Source: Collinsella aerofaciens (GTDB lineage: Bacteria > Actinomycetota > Coriobacteriia > Coriobacteriales > Coriobacteriaceae). Taken from it: 64,000 bases of DNA. The notes below the pieces were generated by a model that searched no databases, was not told the origin of the DNA, and saw only the letters and a list, made by a program, of their open reading frames with translations. Of the stretch, positions 51,241 through 61,063 are shown in pieces. Position numbers and translations under genes: made by a program. How positions within the stretch are numbered: the first letter of the stretch is position 1; every line of letters starts with the position of its first letter. The stretch covers positions 41,129-105,128 of the forward strand of contig NZ_JADNHZ010000007.1 of the NCBI RefSeq assembly GCF_015554145.1. The letters run 5' to 3'.

Positions 51241-52587
51241 ATGATCGATCGCTATACCCGCCCGGAGATGGGACACATCTTCTCCCTCGAGAACAAGTAC
51301 GCCATTTGGCAGGAGATCGAGGTCCTGGCCTGCGAGGCCCAGGCGGAGCTCGGCAAGATCGGCATTTCTAAAGACGAAGCCCAGTGGATCCGCGACCATG
51401 CCAACTTTGAGAAGGCAAAGGTCGACGAGATCGAGGAGGTCACGCGCCACGATGTCATCGCCTTCCTGACCAACATGAAGGAGTACATCGATGCCGATGT
51501 TCCCGAGGGCGACCCCAAGCCCAGCCGCTGGGTTCACTATGGCATGACCAGCTCCGATCTGGGCGACACGGCTCTGTGCTACCAGCTCACTCAGGCCTGC
51601 GACCTGATCATCGAGGACGTCAAGAAGCTCGGCGAGATTTGCAAGCGTCGCGCCTTTGAGGAGCGCAACACGCTCTGTGCCGGCCGCACTCATGGCATCC
51701 ACGCCGAGCCGATGACCTTCGGCATGAAGTTCGGCTCTTGGGCCTGGGAACTCAAGCGCGATCTGGATCGCCTTGAGGACGCCCGCAAGAATGTTGCCTT
51801 CGGTGCCATCTCGGGTGCTGTCGGCACGTACAGCTCCATCGAGCCGTTTGTCGAGGAGTATGTCTGCGAGCACCTGGGCCTGGTTCATGACCCGCTGTCC
51901 ACGCAAGTTATCAGCCGCGACCATCACGCCTATCTCGCCGGCGTTCTTGCCACCACCGCGGCCACCTGTGAGCGCATCGCTACCGAGGTTCGCAATCTGC
52001 AGAAGACTGATACCCTCGAGGCCGAGGAGCCGTTCCGCAAGGGTCAAAAGGGCAGCTCCGCCATGCCGCACAAGCGCAACCCGATCACCATGGAGAAGGT
52101 CTGCGGTCTGTCGCGCGTCGTGAAGTCCAACGCTCAGGTTGCCTTCGATAACGTCGCCCTGTGGCACGAGCGTGACATTTCGCACTCCTCTGCCGAGCGC
52201 GTCGCCCAGGCCGACAGCTTCATCGTGCTCGACCACATGTTCCAGTGCCTCATCCGCGTTATCGACGGCCTGCAGCTGTACCCTGCCCGCATGATGGCCA
52301 ACCTCAACAAGACCCGTGGTCTCATCTTCTCCTCCAAGGTTCTGCTGGCCCTCGTCGATACGGGCATCACCCGCGAGGACGCGTACGCCATTGTGCAGGA
52401 GAACGCCATGGCAACCTGGCATGAGGTACAGGATTGTGTCTCCGGCCCCACCTTTAAGGAACGTCTCGAGGCCGACCCGCGCTGCACCGTCAGCCAGGAG
52501 AAGCTCGACGAGATCTTTGATCCGTGGGACTTCCTCACCCGTATCGACACGGTCTTTGATCGTCTGGAGCAGCTGAGCTTCGAGTAG
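51241..52587 (+). CDS. purB: adenylosuccinate lyase
   Basis: 448 residues. Cleaves SAICAR and adenylosuccinate in purine synthesis, so it works with PurC and PurA. Fumarase/aspartase superfamily signature GSSAMPHKRNPI is intact, with VHYGMTSSDLGDT and AGRTHGIHAEP carrying catalytic His residues. ATG six bases after AAGGAG; a longer upstream frame would run into the repeat. A -10-like TACAAT lies ~50 bp upstream. Confidence 0.98.
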   Translation: MIDRYTRPEMGHIFSLENKYAIWQEIEVLACEAQAELGKIGISKDEAQWIRDHANFEKAKVDEIEEVTRHDVIAFLTNMKEYIDADVPEGDPKPSRWVHYGMTSSDLGDTALCYQLTQACDLIIEDVKKLGEICKRRAFEERNTLCAGRTHGIHAEPMTFGMKFGSWAWELKRDLDRLEDARKNVAFGAISGAVGTYSSIEPFVEEYVCEHLGLVHDPLSTQVISRDHHAYLAGVLATTAATCERIATEVRNLQKTDTLEAEEPFRKGQKGSSAMPHKRNPITMEKVCGLSRVVKSNAQVAFDNVALWHERDISHSSAERVAQADSFIVLDHMFQCLIRVIDGLQLYPARMMANLNKTRGLIFSSKVLLALVDTGITREDAYAIVQENAMATWHEVQDCVSGPTFKERLEADPRCTVSQEKLDEIFDPWDFLTRIDTVFDRLEQLSFE

Positions 52588-52629
52588 GCTGGCTTTATTC
52601 GACCGCTTGCGGATACATTTCAACCATTG

Positions 52630-52662
52630 GCGCCTTGCCCGTCTTGGGCGAGGCGCTTTTTT
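52630..52662 (+). terminator. terminator of purB
   Basis: GCGCCTTGCCC (52630-52640) with GGGCGAGGCGC (52645-52655), then T6. Confidence 0.88.
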
Positions 52663-52727
52663 CGTTGCTGCCGCAGGCTCCGGTAATAGAATGAAAATTC
52701 GGCTGCCGTTTCGATGAAAGGGGGCAC

Positions 52728-53564
52728 GTGCCCAGACGCATCAAGCGGGCCACCATCGTCTCGTTTACGCTCATACTCCTTGTTGCCGTCTGTGCGGGCG
52801 CCCTGACGTATACCGTTCGAAGCAGTTCTTCCTCCTCGAATGAAGCCGATAGAGATCTCCCGGTGCTCAAAATCGGCGTTACGGATAACGACCCCTATGT
52901 GTATGTCGATACCACGGGCGATTACGCCGGTATCGATATCGACATCGCCCGCGAGGCCTGCAAGCGTGCGGGGCTCAAGCCACAGTTTGTCGATATTGAC
53001 TGGAACGATCGCGACCGGCTGCTCAAAAACGGTGATATCGATTGCCTGTGGTGTGACTATTCTCCCTGTTATCGCGAGGATAAGTATTACTGGACCGAGC
53101 CGTATCTAACCGTGACGGTCTCGGTTGCCGCCAAGAAAACGAGTGGCATCAAGTCCTTGGCACATCTCGATGGAAGTAAGACCATTGCGGTGATTGCGGG
53201 TTCGGTGAGTGAACGCCGATTGCTTGCGGGGGATCTGGGGGTCTCGTCGGACGTTCAAATCAAATCATATGGCTCTGCCGAACTCTGCAAAGCCGCTCTA
53301 GTCAAAGGGTACGTTGACTGCTGGATGGCGGATGTCCAGTCGCTTGACCGACTCGTTGCTCAGTATCCCGGCGTTTACCGTGTGTTTGCCGACAATGTTA
53401 TGACGGTTGACCTGGGCGTCGCGTTTGATGACAGCTATGAAGGATCGGTCGTAAAGGATCTCAATACCGCGCTGTTCGACATGGATCGAGATGGCACGAT
53501 TGACCGTATTGTGGGCAATTACAAGACAGGAGCGACGACGGGCGGGCAAGGAGGAAATTCATGA
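52728..53564 (+). CDS. membrane-anchored amino-acid-type solute-binding protein
   Basis: 278 residues, GTG start three bases after AAAGGGGG. N-terminal signal anchor (about 8-30), then an SBP_bac_3 (type II periplasmic binding) fold: LKIGVTDNDPYVYVD, GIDIDIAREACKRAGLKP, DCLWCDYSP, EPYLTVTVSVAAKK. No lipobox, so probably a signal anchor. No permease or ATPase follows; the stop overlaps the start of a diguanylate cyclase gene (ATGA). This suggests ligand sensing for c-di-GMP control in place of transport. Confidence 0.88.
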   Translation: MPRRIKRATIVSFTLILLVAVCAGALTYTVRSSSSSSNEADRDLPVLKIGVTDNDPYVYVDTTGDYAGIDIDIAREACKRAGLKPQFVDIDWNDRDRLLKNGDIDCLWCDYSPCYREDKYYWTEPYLTVTVSVAAKKTSGIKSLAHLDGSKTIAVIAGSVSERRLLAGDLGVSSDVQIKSYGSAELCKAALVKGYVDCWMADVQSLDRLVAQYPGVYRVFADNVMTVDLGVAFDDSYEGSVVKDLNTALFDMDRDGTIDRIVGNYKTGATTGGQGGNS

Positions 53565-55360
53565 CAACTGATGAGCACCGCTTGAGTCGAAAGACTCTGA
53601 ACGTCATAGCTGCCAGCGTTATTGTCAGCGCCGTCTTGTTAGGCCTGTTGTATACGGTTGGAACCCATCGCTGCCTCGAAAAAACGCTTGGGTTTGGCCA
53701 AGAAACCATGGTGTTTTTGGAGAACGCTTGCGAAAAATATGACCGCTACGAACAGGGGAGAAAAACCGAGGCGACGCACGATTTGCTCGCCGCGGTCGAA
53801 TCGTTTGTGACGTTCCTGTCCTCTGATCGCGTTGAGGTTAACGACGATCTTATCGAGCAATTTGTCCATGCTGAGAACCTTTCGGGGCTGATGGTCATGG
53901 ACTCCGATGGCCATATGGCTGCCCACTACGACATCGATGGTCGCGACCCGCTCATGTTGTGGCGAGATGAGTTGGCCTGTTCGCCGGTCGCATCGATGTA
54001 TCAAGGTTCCAAAGTGACCTACTCAACTGTCGATGAGCGCCGTGGTGTCGTTTTTGCCGTCTGTGCTGTTCCGTATGGCGACGGCGTTGCCCTGGCATAC
54101 CGCTCACTTGTTTCCGATACGGCGGACGACTATTCATATGCCATAGCCGACGTGCTTTCGAACAGTACCTTCCACCAGGGTCCCACGGTGCTTGTTATGG
54201 AGGATGCGGAGATTGTCTCATCCAACAGTGCCGATGCTGACGTGTCGCTCGCCCGACTCCTCACCAGCGTAGGAGTTGAGTGGAAAGACGACGGCCTGAC
54301 GCGCATCGAATATCGAGGAGACGAATGGTATGCCGTGCGTGCGGCATATAAGGACTACCGCCTGTTTGCGCTATATCCCAAATCTGAGGTCATGTCTGAC
54401 AGGATTTCATTTGTCGCCGTCGGCGTCTTGGTGTGTCTTGCGTTTTGGGTCGTGGTGCTGTTGGCTCGAAATATCGTTGACCACCGCAATTTGGTCGAAA
54501 AGGATAAACAGCTCGGCATTATCAATGCCATAAGCGCCATCTACGATTCGACCTTCCTTTTGCATCTCGACACCCTCGAGATCGAGGGGATCAATATGTC
54601 GCCGGCGATAGCGAAGATATTTGCCGAGCACAGCGAGGCATATGACTTTATGGACACGGTCTGCCGGGATATCGTGAGCCCCGAAAGCCGCGAAGCGGTT
54701 GTGGGACTCGTAGATATAAGTTCGCTTCGTGAACGTATGGAGGGCGTACCGTACTTGGCTGCCGAGGTGCGAGATTGTCGAGGCGCTTGGTACTCGCTAC
54801 AGGTTGTCCCCCAGCATCGCGATGAGCAAGGCCGGCTGGAGTCGGTCGTCGTGGCGACGCACAACATATCGATGGTCAAGCATGCCGAGGAGCTGTCATA
54901 TCAAGACAAACTGACGGGGCTTCGCAACCGCAACTATCTTGAATCGCGCGGAGATAGCCTGGTAAACGAGGACTTGCCCGTGAGCGTGATTATGCTGGAC
55001 TGCAATTATCTCAAGCGGACCAACGACATCTATGGTCACGAGATGGGGGATGAACTGCTGCGACGGACGGCGTCCGTGCTGCGGCGGGTGGCTGGTGCGG
55101 ATTATCTGCCGATGCGCCTTGGCGGCGACGAGTTTTTGCTGGTTTGCCCCCATACTGACAACGAGTCTGCGCTCGGGCTGGAACAGGATCTTCGTCTCGG
55201 TCTTGCCGCGGTAAGCGATGAGGCCCTGACGGTCAGCGCATCGATTGGCGTGGCGACCGTCGAGACGGCTGGAAATACGCTGGCCGATGTATATCGTGTC
55301 GCCGACCACAATATGTATCGGGAGAAGCGCACGGTCCACGCACAGGGTGCGGACTGCTAA
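53561..55360 (+). CDS. membrane sensor diguanylate cyclase (GGDEF)
   Basis: 599 residues. Helix 1 (about 15-34), an extracytoplasmic sensing domain of ~250 residues (dCache-like by size, not verified), helix 2 (about 285-305), a PAS-like segment (about 318-440), and a GGDEF domain (about 445-595). DKLTGLRNRNYLE, LDCNYLKRTNDIYGHEMGDELL and the intact active loop GGDEF (521-525) predict c-di-GMP synthesis. No EAL domain. Overlaps the solute-binding gene by four bases, implying one signalling unit. Confidence 0.92.
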   Translation: MTTDEHRLSRKTLNVIAASVIVSAVLLGLLYTVGTHRCLEKTLGFGQETMVFLENACEKYDRYEQGRKTEATHDLLAAVESFVTFLSSDRVEVNDDLIEQFVHAENLSGLMVMDSDGHMAAHYDIDGRDPLMLWRDELACSPVASMYQGSKVTYSTVDERRGVVFAVCAVPYGDGVALAYRSLVSDTADDYSYAIADVLSNSTFHQGPTVLVMEDAEIVSSNSADADVSLARLLTSVGVEWKDDGLTRIEYRGDEWYAVRAAYKDYRLFALYPKSEVMSDRISFVAVGVLVCLAFWVVVLLARNIVDHRNLVEKDKQLGIINAISAIYDSTFLLHLDTLEIEGINMSPAIAKIFAEHSEAYDFMDTVCRDIVSPESREAVVGLVDISSLRERMEGVPYLAAEVRDCRGAWYSLQVVPQHRDEQGRLESVVVATHNISMVKHAEELSYQDKLTGLRNRNYLESRGDSLVNEDLPVSVIMLDCNYLKRTNDIYGHEMGDELLRRTASVLRRVAGADYLPMRLGGDEFLLVCPHTDNESALGLEQDLRLGLAAVSDEALTVSASIGVATVETAGNTLADVYRVADHNMYREKRTVHAQGADC

Positions 55361-55473
55361 TCTTGCCCCCGCGAGTCCATGCATCGTAGGATGTTGAATC
55401 GGTGCTTGCGATAATAAGTCGGCCCAGGCGGGGATAATAGACGTCTGAAATTTCTTTCTGAGAGGGGATCTCA

Positions 55474-55737
55474 ATGATTAGTTTTGACTACAAGCCGCAG
55501 GGTGTATGCTCTCGCAATATTCACCTCAATCTCTCTGACGATGGCAGCAAGGTGCTGGGCGTTGAGTTTACCGGCGGCTGTGACGGCAATCTCAAGGCAA
55601 TCTCCAAGTTAGTCGAGGGTGCTCCTGCCGATCGCGTAATCGAGGTTCTCGCCGGTAATACCTGCGGTATGAAAAAGACCTCTTGCGCCGATCAGCTTAC
55701 GCGCGCTATCGAGGCCGCTCGCGCCGAGATCGCCTAA
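55474..55737 (+). CDS. TSCPD-domain protein (TIGR03905-like)
   Basis: 87 residues. Matches small TSCPD-domain proteins: GVCSRNIHLNLSDDG, FTGGCDGNLKAISKLVEG, and CGMKKTSCADQLTRAIEAA where the family motif TSCPD is TSCAD. Four cysteines could bind a metal. Related segments occur at the end of B12-dependent ribonucleotide reductases; function unknown. The stop overlaps the next ATG by one base (TAATG). Confidence 0.88.
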   Translation: MISFDYKPQGVCSRNIHLNLSDDGSKVLGVEFTGGCDGNLKAISKLVEGAPADRVIEVLAGNTCGMKKTSCADQLTRAIEAARAEIA

Positions 55738-56948
55738 TGGGTATCGCCGACCACATCAAGAATGGAATATCGCGCCGTGGCTTTGTGCTCGGCGGTGCCG
55801 CCGCGGGCGCTGCCACGGTGCTTGCCGGTTGCTCGAAAAAAACGGGCACCAGCGACGATGCCGCCGGCGAGCCGCAGGTTATCAAGGACGATTCGAAGAT
55901 TGTCTCGATCACTGATGAGTACGAAGCTGTTGATATCGATCTTGAGCCGGCGGCGTCGTGGACGCTGCCGCTGGGCACGCTGCTGTACTACTGCGATGGC
56001 GACTACGCCGCCGCGATGATGGCGCCTGCTTCTGCCCTGCATGCCAATACGCTTGGTGTGCTCAACCTGGGCGATGGCTCGCTTACCACATTAATCGAGG
56101 ATCCTATCGAGGGCACGGGATATGCTTTTTACGATGTCCGTGCCGGCGATGGCGTGTTTGCGTGGGTTGAGATGAACTTTGCCAATTCATCGTGGAAGCT
56201 CTACGCTCAAAATCTGTCGGGCGCTTCGCTCTCTGGCGACGCGGTTGAGCTCGATCGGGGTGGCAAGGACTATGATCCGCCACTGTTTACGGCGTTCGGA
56301 TCATCAGCCATCTGGTATAAAATGCCTTCGGCAGGCGGCAATAAAACGAGTAGTGATTCGTTTTGCTATCGTCGCTCGCTTGATGAATCCAAGGCCGAGA
56401 CAATTTGGAAATCGACGGGCCGCTTTGCGTCGGCCCCGCGCGTGAGCGACGGCATTTTGACCATCTCGCCGCGTGTCCGCAACGACGAGGGCGTCTACTA
56501 CGGCATAACGGCAATCGATCTGACCGATGACAACAACACCAAACGTGCCCAGCTAGTCCTTCCCTCGTCAGTCTCGCCTTTCGAGGCCGTATATATGGGC
56601 GATACCTTCGTGTTTTCTATCGAGGCGACCTATAGTGGCGTGGGCAGCCTGGGCAACATGGGCACGTATATCGGTAATGAGGGAGGGCCGTACCTCTTCC
56701 TGTCCCGCGAGCCGCTCGCATGTGCTGCCGGCAAGAAGAATAAATATCTCGTTAAGGTACAGTCATCGCATTTTCTCATCGACACTTCTGCCAAGACCTA
56801 TGGCTCGCTACTGTCGCCCGACCGCGCTTTGGAATATGGCGATTATCCAGCTACGGCGGGAAAATCGGACTCATTCCTTACGTACGCCACGGTGCGCAAC
56901 AGCCAGGGTATACCCGAGACGGTCACCGCACGCCTATTCTCTCTTTAA
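55737..56948 (+). CDS. Tat-exported lipoprotein of unknown function
   Basis: 403 residues. The signal SRRGFVLGGAAAGAATVLAGC combines a twin-arginine motif and a lipobox (LAGC), so it should be exported folded and lipidated. The mature protein has repeated beta-rich segments with Gly/Asp turns (GDGSLTTLIEDP, GTGYAFYDVRAGDGVFAWVEM), resembling a beta-propeller, though no repeat family is certain. Coupled to the TSCPD gene. Ligand or role not visible. Confidence 0.85.
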   Translation: MGIADHIKNGISRRGFVLGGAAAGAATVLAGCSKKTGTSDDAAGEPQVIKDDSKIVSITDEYEAVDIDLEPAASWTLPLGTLLYYCDGDYAAAMMAPASALHANTLGVLNLGDGSLTTLIEDPIEGTGYAFYDVRAGDGVFAWVEMNFANSSWKLYAQNLSGASLSGDAVELDRGGKDYDPPLFTAFGSSAIWYKMPSAGGNKTSSDSFCYRRSLDESKAETIWKSTGRFASAPRVSDGILTISPRVRNDEGVYYGITAIDLTDDNNTKRAQLVLPSSVSPFEAVYMGDTFVFSIEATYSGVGSLGNMGTYIGNEGGPYLFLSREPLACAAGKKNKYLVKVQSSHFLIDTSAKTYGSLLSPDRALEYGDYPATAGKSDSFLTYATVRNSQGIPETVTARLFSL

Positions 56949-57101
56949 GCTTAGAGGGGTTAAAAAGGCGCCAACAGGGGAATAAACGCGTTGTAATTGT
57001 GAGTACCGCCCGCCGAGCTGCCGCGTCATAGTGGCATCCGGCGGGCTCAGGTGCGTTAAAATGGGCTTGTTCTTAGCTGATTGAGACAGGGGGGCCGTGT
57101 T

Positions 57102-57824
57102 ATGGCTTCAGATGCAAAAAAGATTCTGCTGGTCGAGGATGAGAAGGCAATCCGTGACGCCGTCGCTGCCTATCTCGAGCGCGAAGGCTACTGGGTTGTG
57201 GGTGTCGGCGACGGCCAGTCCGCGATCGAGGAGTTCGAGAAGCATCAGTTTGACCTGGTCGTGCTCGACCTTATGCTCCCCAAGATCCCCGGCGAGCGCG
57301 TTTGCCGCACCATTCGCGATACCTCGGATGTCCCCATCATCATGCTGACTGCCAAGGGCGAGATCGAGGACCGTATTATCGGTCTTGAGCTCGGCGCCGA
57401 CGACTATCTGATTAAGCCGTTCTCGCCGCGCGAGCTTGTCGCGCGCGTTCGCGCTCTGTTCCGCCGTGCCCATCAGGCCGACGAGCCAGCCGTCGAGGTA
57501 CTCGACTTCGGCGATCTGGTCATCGATATCTCGGGCCACAAGATTTTGGTCGAGGGCAAGGAAGTCGACCTGACGGCTTCCGAGTTTAAGCTGCTCACCA
57601 CGCTTGCCCGTCACCCCGGTCGCGTCTACAACCGCATGGAGCTGGTCGAGAAGGTGCTTGGGTACGACTTTGAGGGCTATGAGCGCACCATCGATAGCCA
57701 CGTGAAGAACCTTCGCGCCAAGCTGGGCGATGATCCCAAGAAGCCCAAGTGGCTCTACACCGTCCACGGTGTCGGCTATCGCTTCGAGGCTCCGGCCAAG
57801 ACCGATAAGTCGGACGAGAAATAG
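57102..57824 (+). CDS. OmpR-family response regulator
   Basis: 240 residues. Receiver domain ILLVEDEKAIRDAVAAYLE with the phospho-acceptor Asp in VVLDLMLPKIPGE (~52) and the switch Lys in YLIKPFSPREL, then a winged helix with HPGRVYNRMELVEKVLGYDF and RTIDSHVKNLRAKLGDDP. Cognate kinase follows after 11 bp. Similar to PhoP/RegX3-type regulators; target genes unknown. Confidence 0.95.
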   Translation: MASDAKKILLVEDEKAIRDAVAAYLEREGYWVVGVGDGQSAIEEFEKHQFDLVVLDLMLPKIPGERVCRTIRDTSDVPIIMLTAKGEIEDRIIGLELGADDYLIKPFSPRELVARVRALFRRAHQADEPAVEVLDFGDLVIDISGHKILVEGKEVDLTASEFKLLTTLARHPGRVYNRMELVEKVLGYDFEGYERTIDSHVKNLRAKLGDDPKKPKWLYTVHGVGYRFEAPAKTDKSDEK

Positions 57825-57835
57825 GGAAATCACAT

Positions 57836-59401
57836 ATGACACCTGCGCGCTTTGAAATCGGACAAAAGCACAAGCAGGAGAGCGAGGCGGGTTCCAAGGC
57901 TAGTTGGAACACGCCTCGCTCCGATTCACGGCCAACGATGAGCTATCCCTCGCGCATGGCGCTTGCTTTTGCTCTGACATCGCTCATGACGGTATTGGTG
58001 CTGGTGGGCGTGGTCTCTGTTGTGTGGGGCACGGTCTTTTCGGATTACACGCGCTCCAATATCGTCGAAATCGCAAATTCCGCTGCCGAAAAGCTTGCGA
58101 CGTCGTATGAGGAAAACGGCAATTGGACTGCGGGCGAGCTACGTACGGTCGCGACATCGAGTTTGGTGTCCGACGATTTGGGTATGCAGGTCGTCAACAA
58201 GAAAGGCGTTGTCGTTTATGACGACTCATGGCCTTCGGCAAGCGCGACCGCCGATGTGCGCGAGAACGAATCGCCGTCGAGCAGCTCGAGCGGGAAAAAA
58301 GCATCGCATAGTCCGGTCTCGTCGGCTCCCACCGGCTCCGATAGCGTTGCAAACGTCGAAATCATAACGTCTTCCGGCGAGCATGTCGGACAAGTAAAGC
58401 TGTGGGCCATCGGCTCCGATGCCTTGCTCACCAAGGCAGATTCTGCGTTTAGGGAGAAGACCTTTAACGCCATGGCCCTTGCTGCGGTTGTTGCAGTTTG
58501 CATTTCGGTCGTTATCGGATCACTCGTGTCGCGCATGCTCACCAAGCCGATTCACCGTATTACCAGCACGGCCAAGCAAATTCGCGATGGCGATCTGTCT
58601 GCTCGTACGGGCTTGCGCGGCGATGACGAGATCGATCAACTGGGCGAGACGTTCGATGAGATGGCCACTTCGCTCGAGAAGGATATGAAACACGAGAAAC
58701 GTTTGACCTCGGACGTGGCTCACGAACTTCGTACTCCGCTTATGGCCATGCTCGCAACGGTCGAGGCCATGCAGGATGGCGTATATCCTACCGACGATGA
58801 GCACTTGGAGACTGTTGCTTCCGAGACGCGTCGCCTGGCTCGTCTGGTGCAGCAGATGCTCGACCTGTCGCGCATGGAAAACAGCACGGCTCCGCTCAAC
58901 CTTGAGCCGGTGGACATGGTTCCTTTCGTGCGTTCCATCGTCAATGCCCAGGAGCGCCTGTTTGTCGACCGCGATCTGCGCTTGCGCTTTGCTGACGAGA
59001 CCCAAGGTCACGACGATGTCGTCGAAGCCGATCCCGACATGATCACACAATGCGTCATCAATCTCATGAGCAACGCCATGCGCTACACCCCCGAGGGCGG
59101 TTGGGTCGTGGTGTCGGTGCTCAGTGACCGCAAACACGTCAGCATTGCCGTTTCTGATACCGGCATCGGTATTGCCAAGGATGACTTGTCGCGCATCTTC
59201 GGCCGTTTTTGGCGCGCCGATGCCAGCCGTGCCCGTGAGGCGGGCGGTCTGGGCGTGGGCCTCGCCGTGACTAAACAGATCGTCGAGCGCCATCACGGCT
59301 ACATATCCGTGGAGTCGGAGCTTGGAAAGGGTACGACTTTTACGATTCATCTGCCTCGCGAGCACACGGCGGACGCGGCATCTACTACAATGGAGCACTA
59401 G
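57836..59401 (+). CDS. sensor histidine kinase
   Basis: 521 residues. N-terminal cytoplasmic stretch, helix (about 42-66), extracytoplasmic domain with a Ser-rich loop (about 140-175), helix (about 210-232), HAMP (TKPIHRITSTAKQIRDGDLS), HisKA with the phospho-His in SDVAHELRTPLMAM (His296), HATPase with NLMSNAMRYTPEGG, DTGIGIAKDDL and GGLGVGLAV. All motifs intact. Partner of the preceding regulator. Confidence 0.95.
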   Translation: MTPARFEIGQKHKQESEAGSKASWNTPRSDSRPTMSYPSRMALAFALTSLMTVLVLVGVVSVVWGTVFSDYTRSNIVEIANSAAEKLATSYEENGNWTAGELRTVATSSLVSDDLGMQVVNKKGVVVYDDSWPSASATADVRENESPSSSSSGKKASHSPVSSAPTGSDSVANVEIITSSGEHVGQVKLWAIGSDALLTKADSAFREKTFNAMALAAVVAVCISVVIGSLVSRMLTKPIHRITSTAKQIRDGDLSARTGLRGDDEIDQLGETFDEMATSLEKDMKHEKRLTSDVAHELRTPLMAMLATVEAMQDGVYPTDDEHLETVASETRRLARLVQQMLDLSRMENSTAPLNLEPVDMVPFVRSIVNAQERLFVDRDLRLRFADETQGHDDVVEADPDMITQCVINLMSNAMRYTPEGGWVVVSVLSDRKHVSIAVSDTGIGIAKDDLSRIFGRFWRADASRAREAGGLGVGLAVTKQIVERHHGYISVESELGKGTTFTIHLPREHTADAASTTMEH

Positions 59402-59510
59402 CTTTTCGCTATTCGGTGAAGGAGGGGTTTCGTCCCTGCCGCTCCGAGTTTGCGAAAACGTGCGGGAAAGAACCCGCATTACTGTCGTATTTTGGTAAGG
59501 AGTGACTCAC

Positions 59511-60398
59511 GTGACAACGATGGAGCGTCGTCCGGATTCCCGTGGCAAGGTTCGTGATATCTACGATGCCGGTGAAAACCTGCTGATGGTCGCCACCGAC
59601 CGCATTTCTGCGTTCGACTTCATTCTTCCCGACGAGATTCCGTTTAAGGGAGAGGTGCTCAACCGCATCTCGGCATTCTGGTTCGATAAGTTTGCCGGCA
59701 TCGTTCCCAACCACCTCGTTTCCATCGACCCGGCGGATTTCCCCGAGGAGTTTGCTGAGTATCGTGACTACCTCGCCGGCCGCGCCATGCTGGTTAAGAA
59801 GGCCCAGACGATTCCTATCGAGTGCATCGTCCGCGGCTATCTGACCGGTTCGGGCAAGAAGACCTACGACGAGAACGGCACCGTCTGCGGCATCCAGCTG
59901 CCTGAGGGCCTGACCGAGGCTTCCAAGCTTCCCGAGCCGCTGTTCACGCCGTCCACGAAGGCCGAGATCGGTGACCACGACGAGAACATCTCGTTCGAGC
60001 GTTGCTGCGAGATCGTGGGCGAGGACATCGCCACGCAGATTCGCGACCTTTCCCTCAAGATCTACAAGGCTGCCGCCGAGTATGCAGCGACCCGTGGCAT
60101 CATCATTGCCGACACCAAGTTCGAGTTCGGTGTCATCGATGGCAAGGTTACGCTGATCGACGAGTGCCTCACGCCCGACTCCAGCCGTTTCTGGCCTGCC
60201 GCCAGCTACGAGGAGGGCAAGATTCAGCCCAGCTACGACAAGCAATTCGTCCGCAATTGGCTCAAAGCCAACTGGGATATGACGGGGGAGACCCCGCATC
60301 TGCCCGCCGAGGTCATCGATGGCACGTCCGAGCGCTATCGCGAGGCCTTCCAGATCATCACGGGCTCCCAGTTCACAAGCATGAAGGAGAACGCATAA
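59511..60398 (+). CDS. purC: phosphoribosylaminoimidazole-succinocarboxamide synthase
   Basis: 295 residues, the long-form SAICAR synthetase. GKVRDIYDAGENLLMVATDRISAFD at the N-terminus (seen as GKVRDIY, TDRISAFD), IPIECIVRGYLTGSG, IADTKFEFG and LIDECLTPDSSRFWP. ATP-dependent addition of aspartate to CAIR; the product goes to PurB. A GTG (59511) eight bases after AAGGAG is preferred over the nearer GTG at 59502. Upstream, 59402-59510 holds a small GCGGG/CCCGC hairpin of unknown role. Confidence 0.96.
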   Translation: MTTMERRPDSRGKVRDIYDAGENLLMVATDRISAFDFILPDEIPFKGEVLNRISAFWFDKFAGIVPNHLVSIDPADFPEEFAEYRDYLAGRAMLVKKAQTIPIECIVRGYLTGSGKKTYDENGTVCGIQLPEGLTEASKLPEPLFTPSTKAEIGDHDENISFERCCEIVGEDIATQIRDLSLKIYKAAAEYAATRGIIIADTKFEFGVIDGKVTLIDECLTPDSSRFWPAASYEEGKIQPSYDKQFVRNWLKANWDMTGETPHLPAEVIDGTSERYREAFQIITGSQFTSMKENA

Positions 60399-60974
60399 GT
60401 GAGTACCCGTAGCGCCACGAACAAGCGCACGCAATCCCACGAGGTTACCGGGGTTGCGCGCAAGTCCGCTGCATCCGCCAAGCCCGCCCGTCAGGCAGCG
60501 AGCTCTGTCCGCGTCGTGCCGGCTTCGTCTAAGGCACGCCGCAAAGAGCTCGAGAAGGGCGAGAACCTCGAGGGCCTCTCTAAAGAGGAGAAGCGCGCCC
60601 GCAAGGCTAAGCAGCGCGCCAAGGAGGATCGCATCTACACGGTGTCGAATATCCTTCTCAAGCAGGATGAGGACTACACCAAGCGCCGCCGCATCTGGTG
60701 GGCCGTGCTCACTATCGGCATGGTGCTCGTCGTGGCCATTTGGGCTTCGCTGTACTTCGCTCCCGCTGGCATGGTGTCCAGCCCTGTCCAGATGGTCGGC
60801 ATTGTTTTGTCCTACGTCGTCATTTTGGGTGACTTCATCTACGACTTCGTTCGTATTCGTCCCCTGCGCAACATGTACCGCACGCAGGCCGAGGGCATGT
60901 CCGAGAACAAGCTCAACGCCCTTATCGAGCGCTCGGCTGCCGAGGAGGACAAGAAGGACTCCAAGAAGAAGTAG
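60399..60974 (+). CDS. membrane protein of unknown function coupled to purC
   Basis: 191 residues, GTG start directly after the purC stop. The first ~90 residues are very basic and Ala/Lys-rich, probably disordered or coiled (SKEEKRARKAKQRAKEDR). Two helices follow (about 104-122 and 130-152), then a charged tail ending KKDSKKK. It could bind RNA, DNA or acidic lipids through its basic ends; no family recognised. Confidence 0.82.
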   Translation: MSTRSATNKRTQSHEVTGVARKSAASAKPARQAASSVRVVPASSKARRKELEKGENLEGLSKEEKRARKAKQRAKEDRIYTVSNILLKQDEDYTKRRRIWWAVLTIGMVLVVAIWASLYFAPAGMVSSPVQMVGIVLSYVVILGDFIYDFVRIRPLRNMYRTQAEGMSENKLNALIERSAAEEDKKDSKKK

Positions 60975-61004
60975 CGTTTGCATGCATACTTATCGCTAAG
61001 ATAT

Positions 61005-61036
61005 AAGGCGCGTCGTTTTTGCGGCGCGCCTTTTTA
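61005..61036 (+). terminator. terminator after the purC unit
   Basis: AAGGCGCGTCG with CGGCGCGCCTT, one mismatch, then T-tract. Confidence 0.88.
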
Positions 61037-61063
61037 CTGTTCTATAGATAGATGGAGTGGCAC

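Noticed and set aside
50845..52623. A 592-codon minus-strand frame opposite purB and the trailer repeats
   Set aside because: Antisense shadow of purB extended through palindromic repeat sequence.
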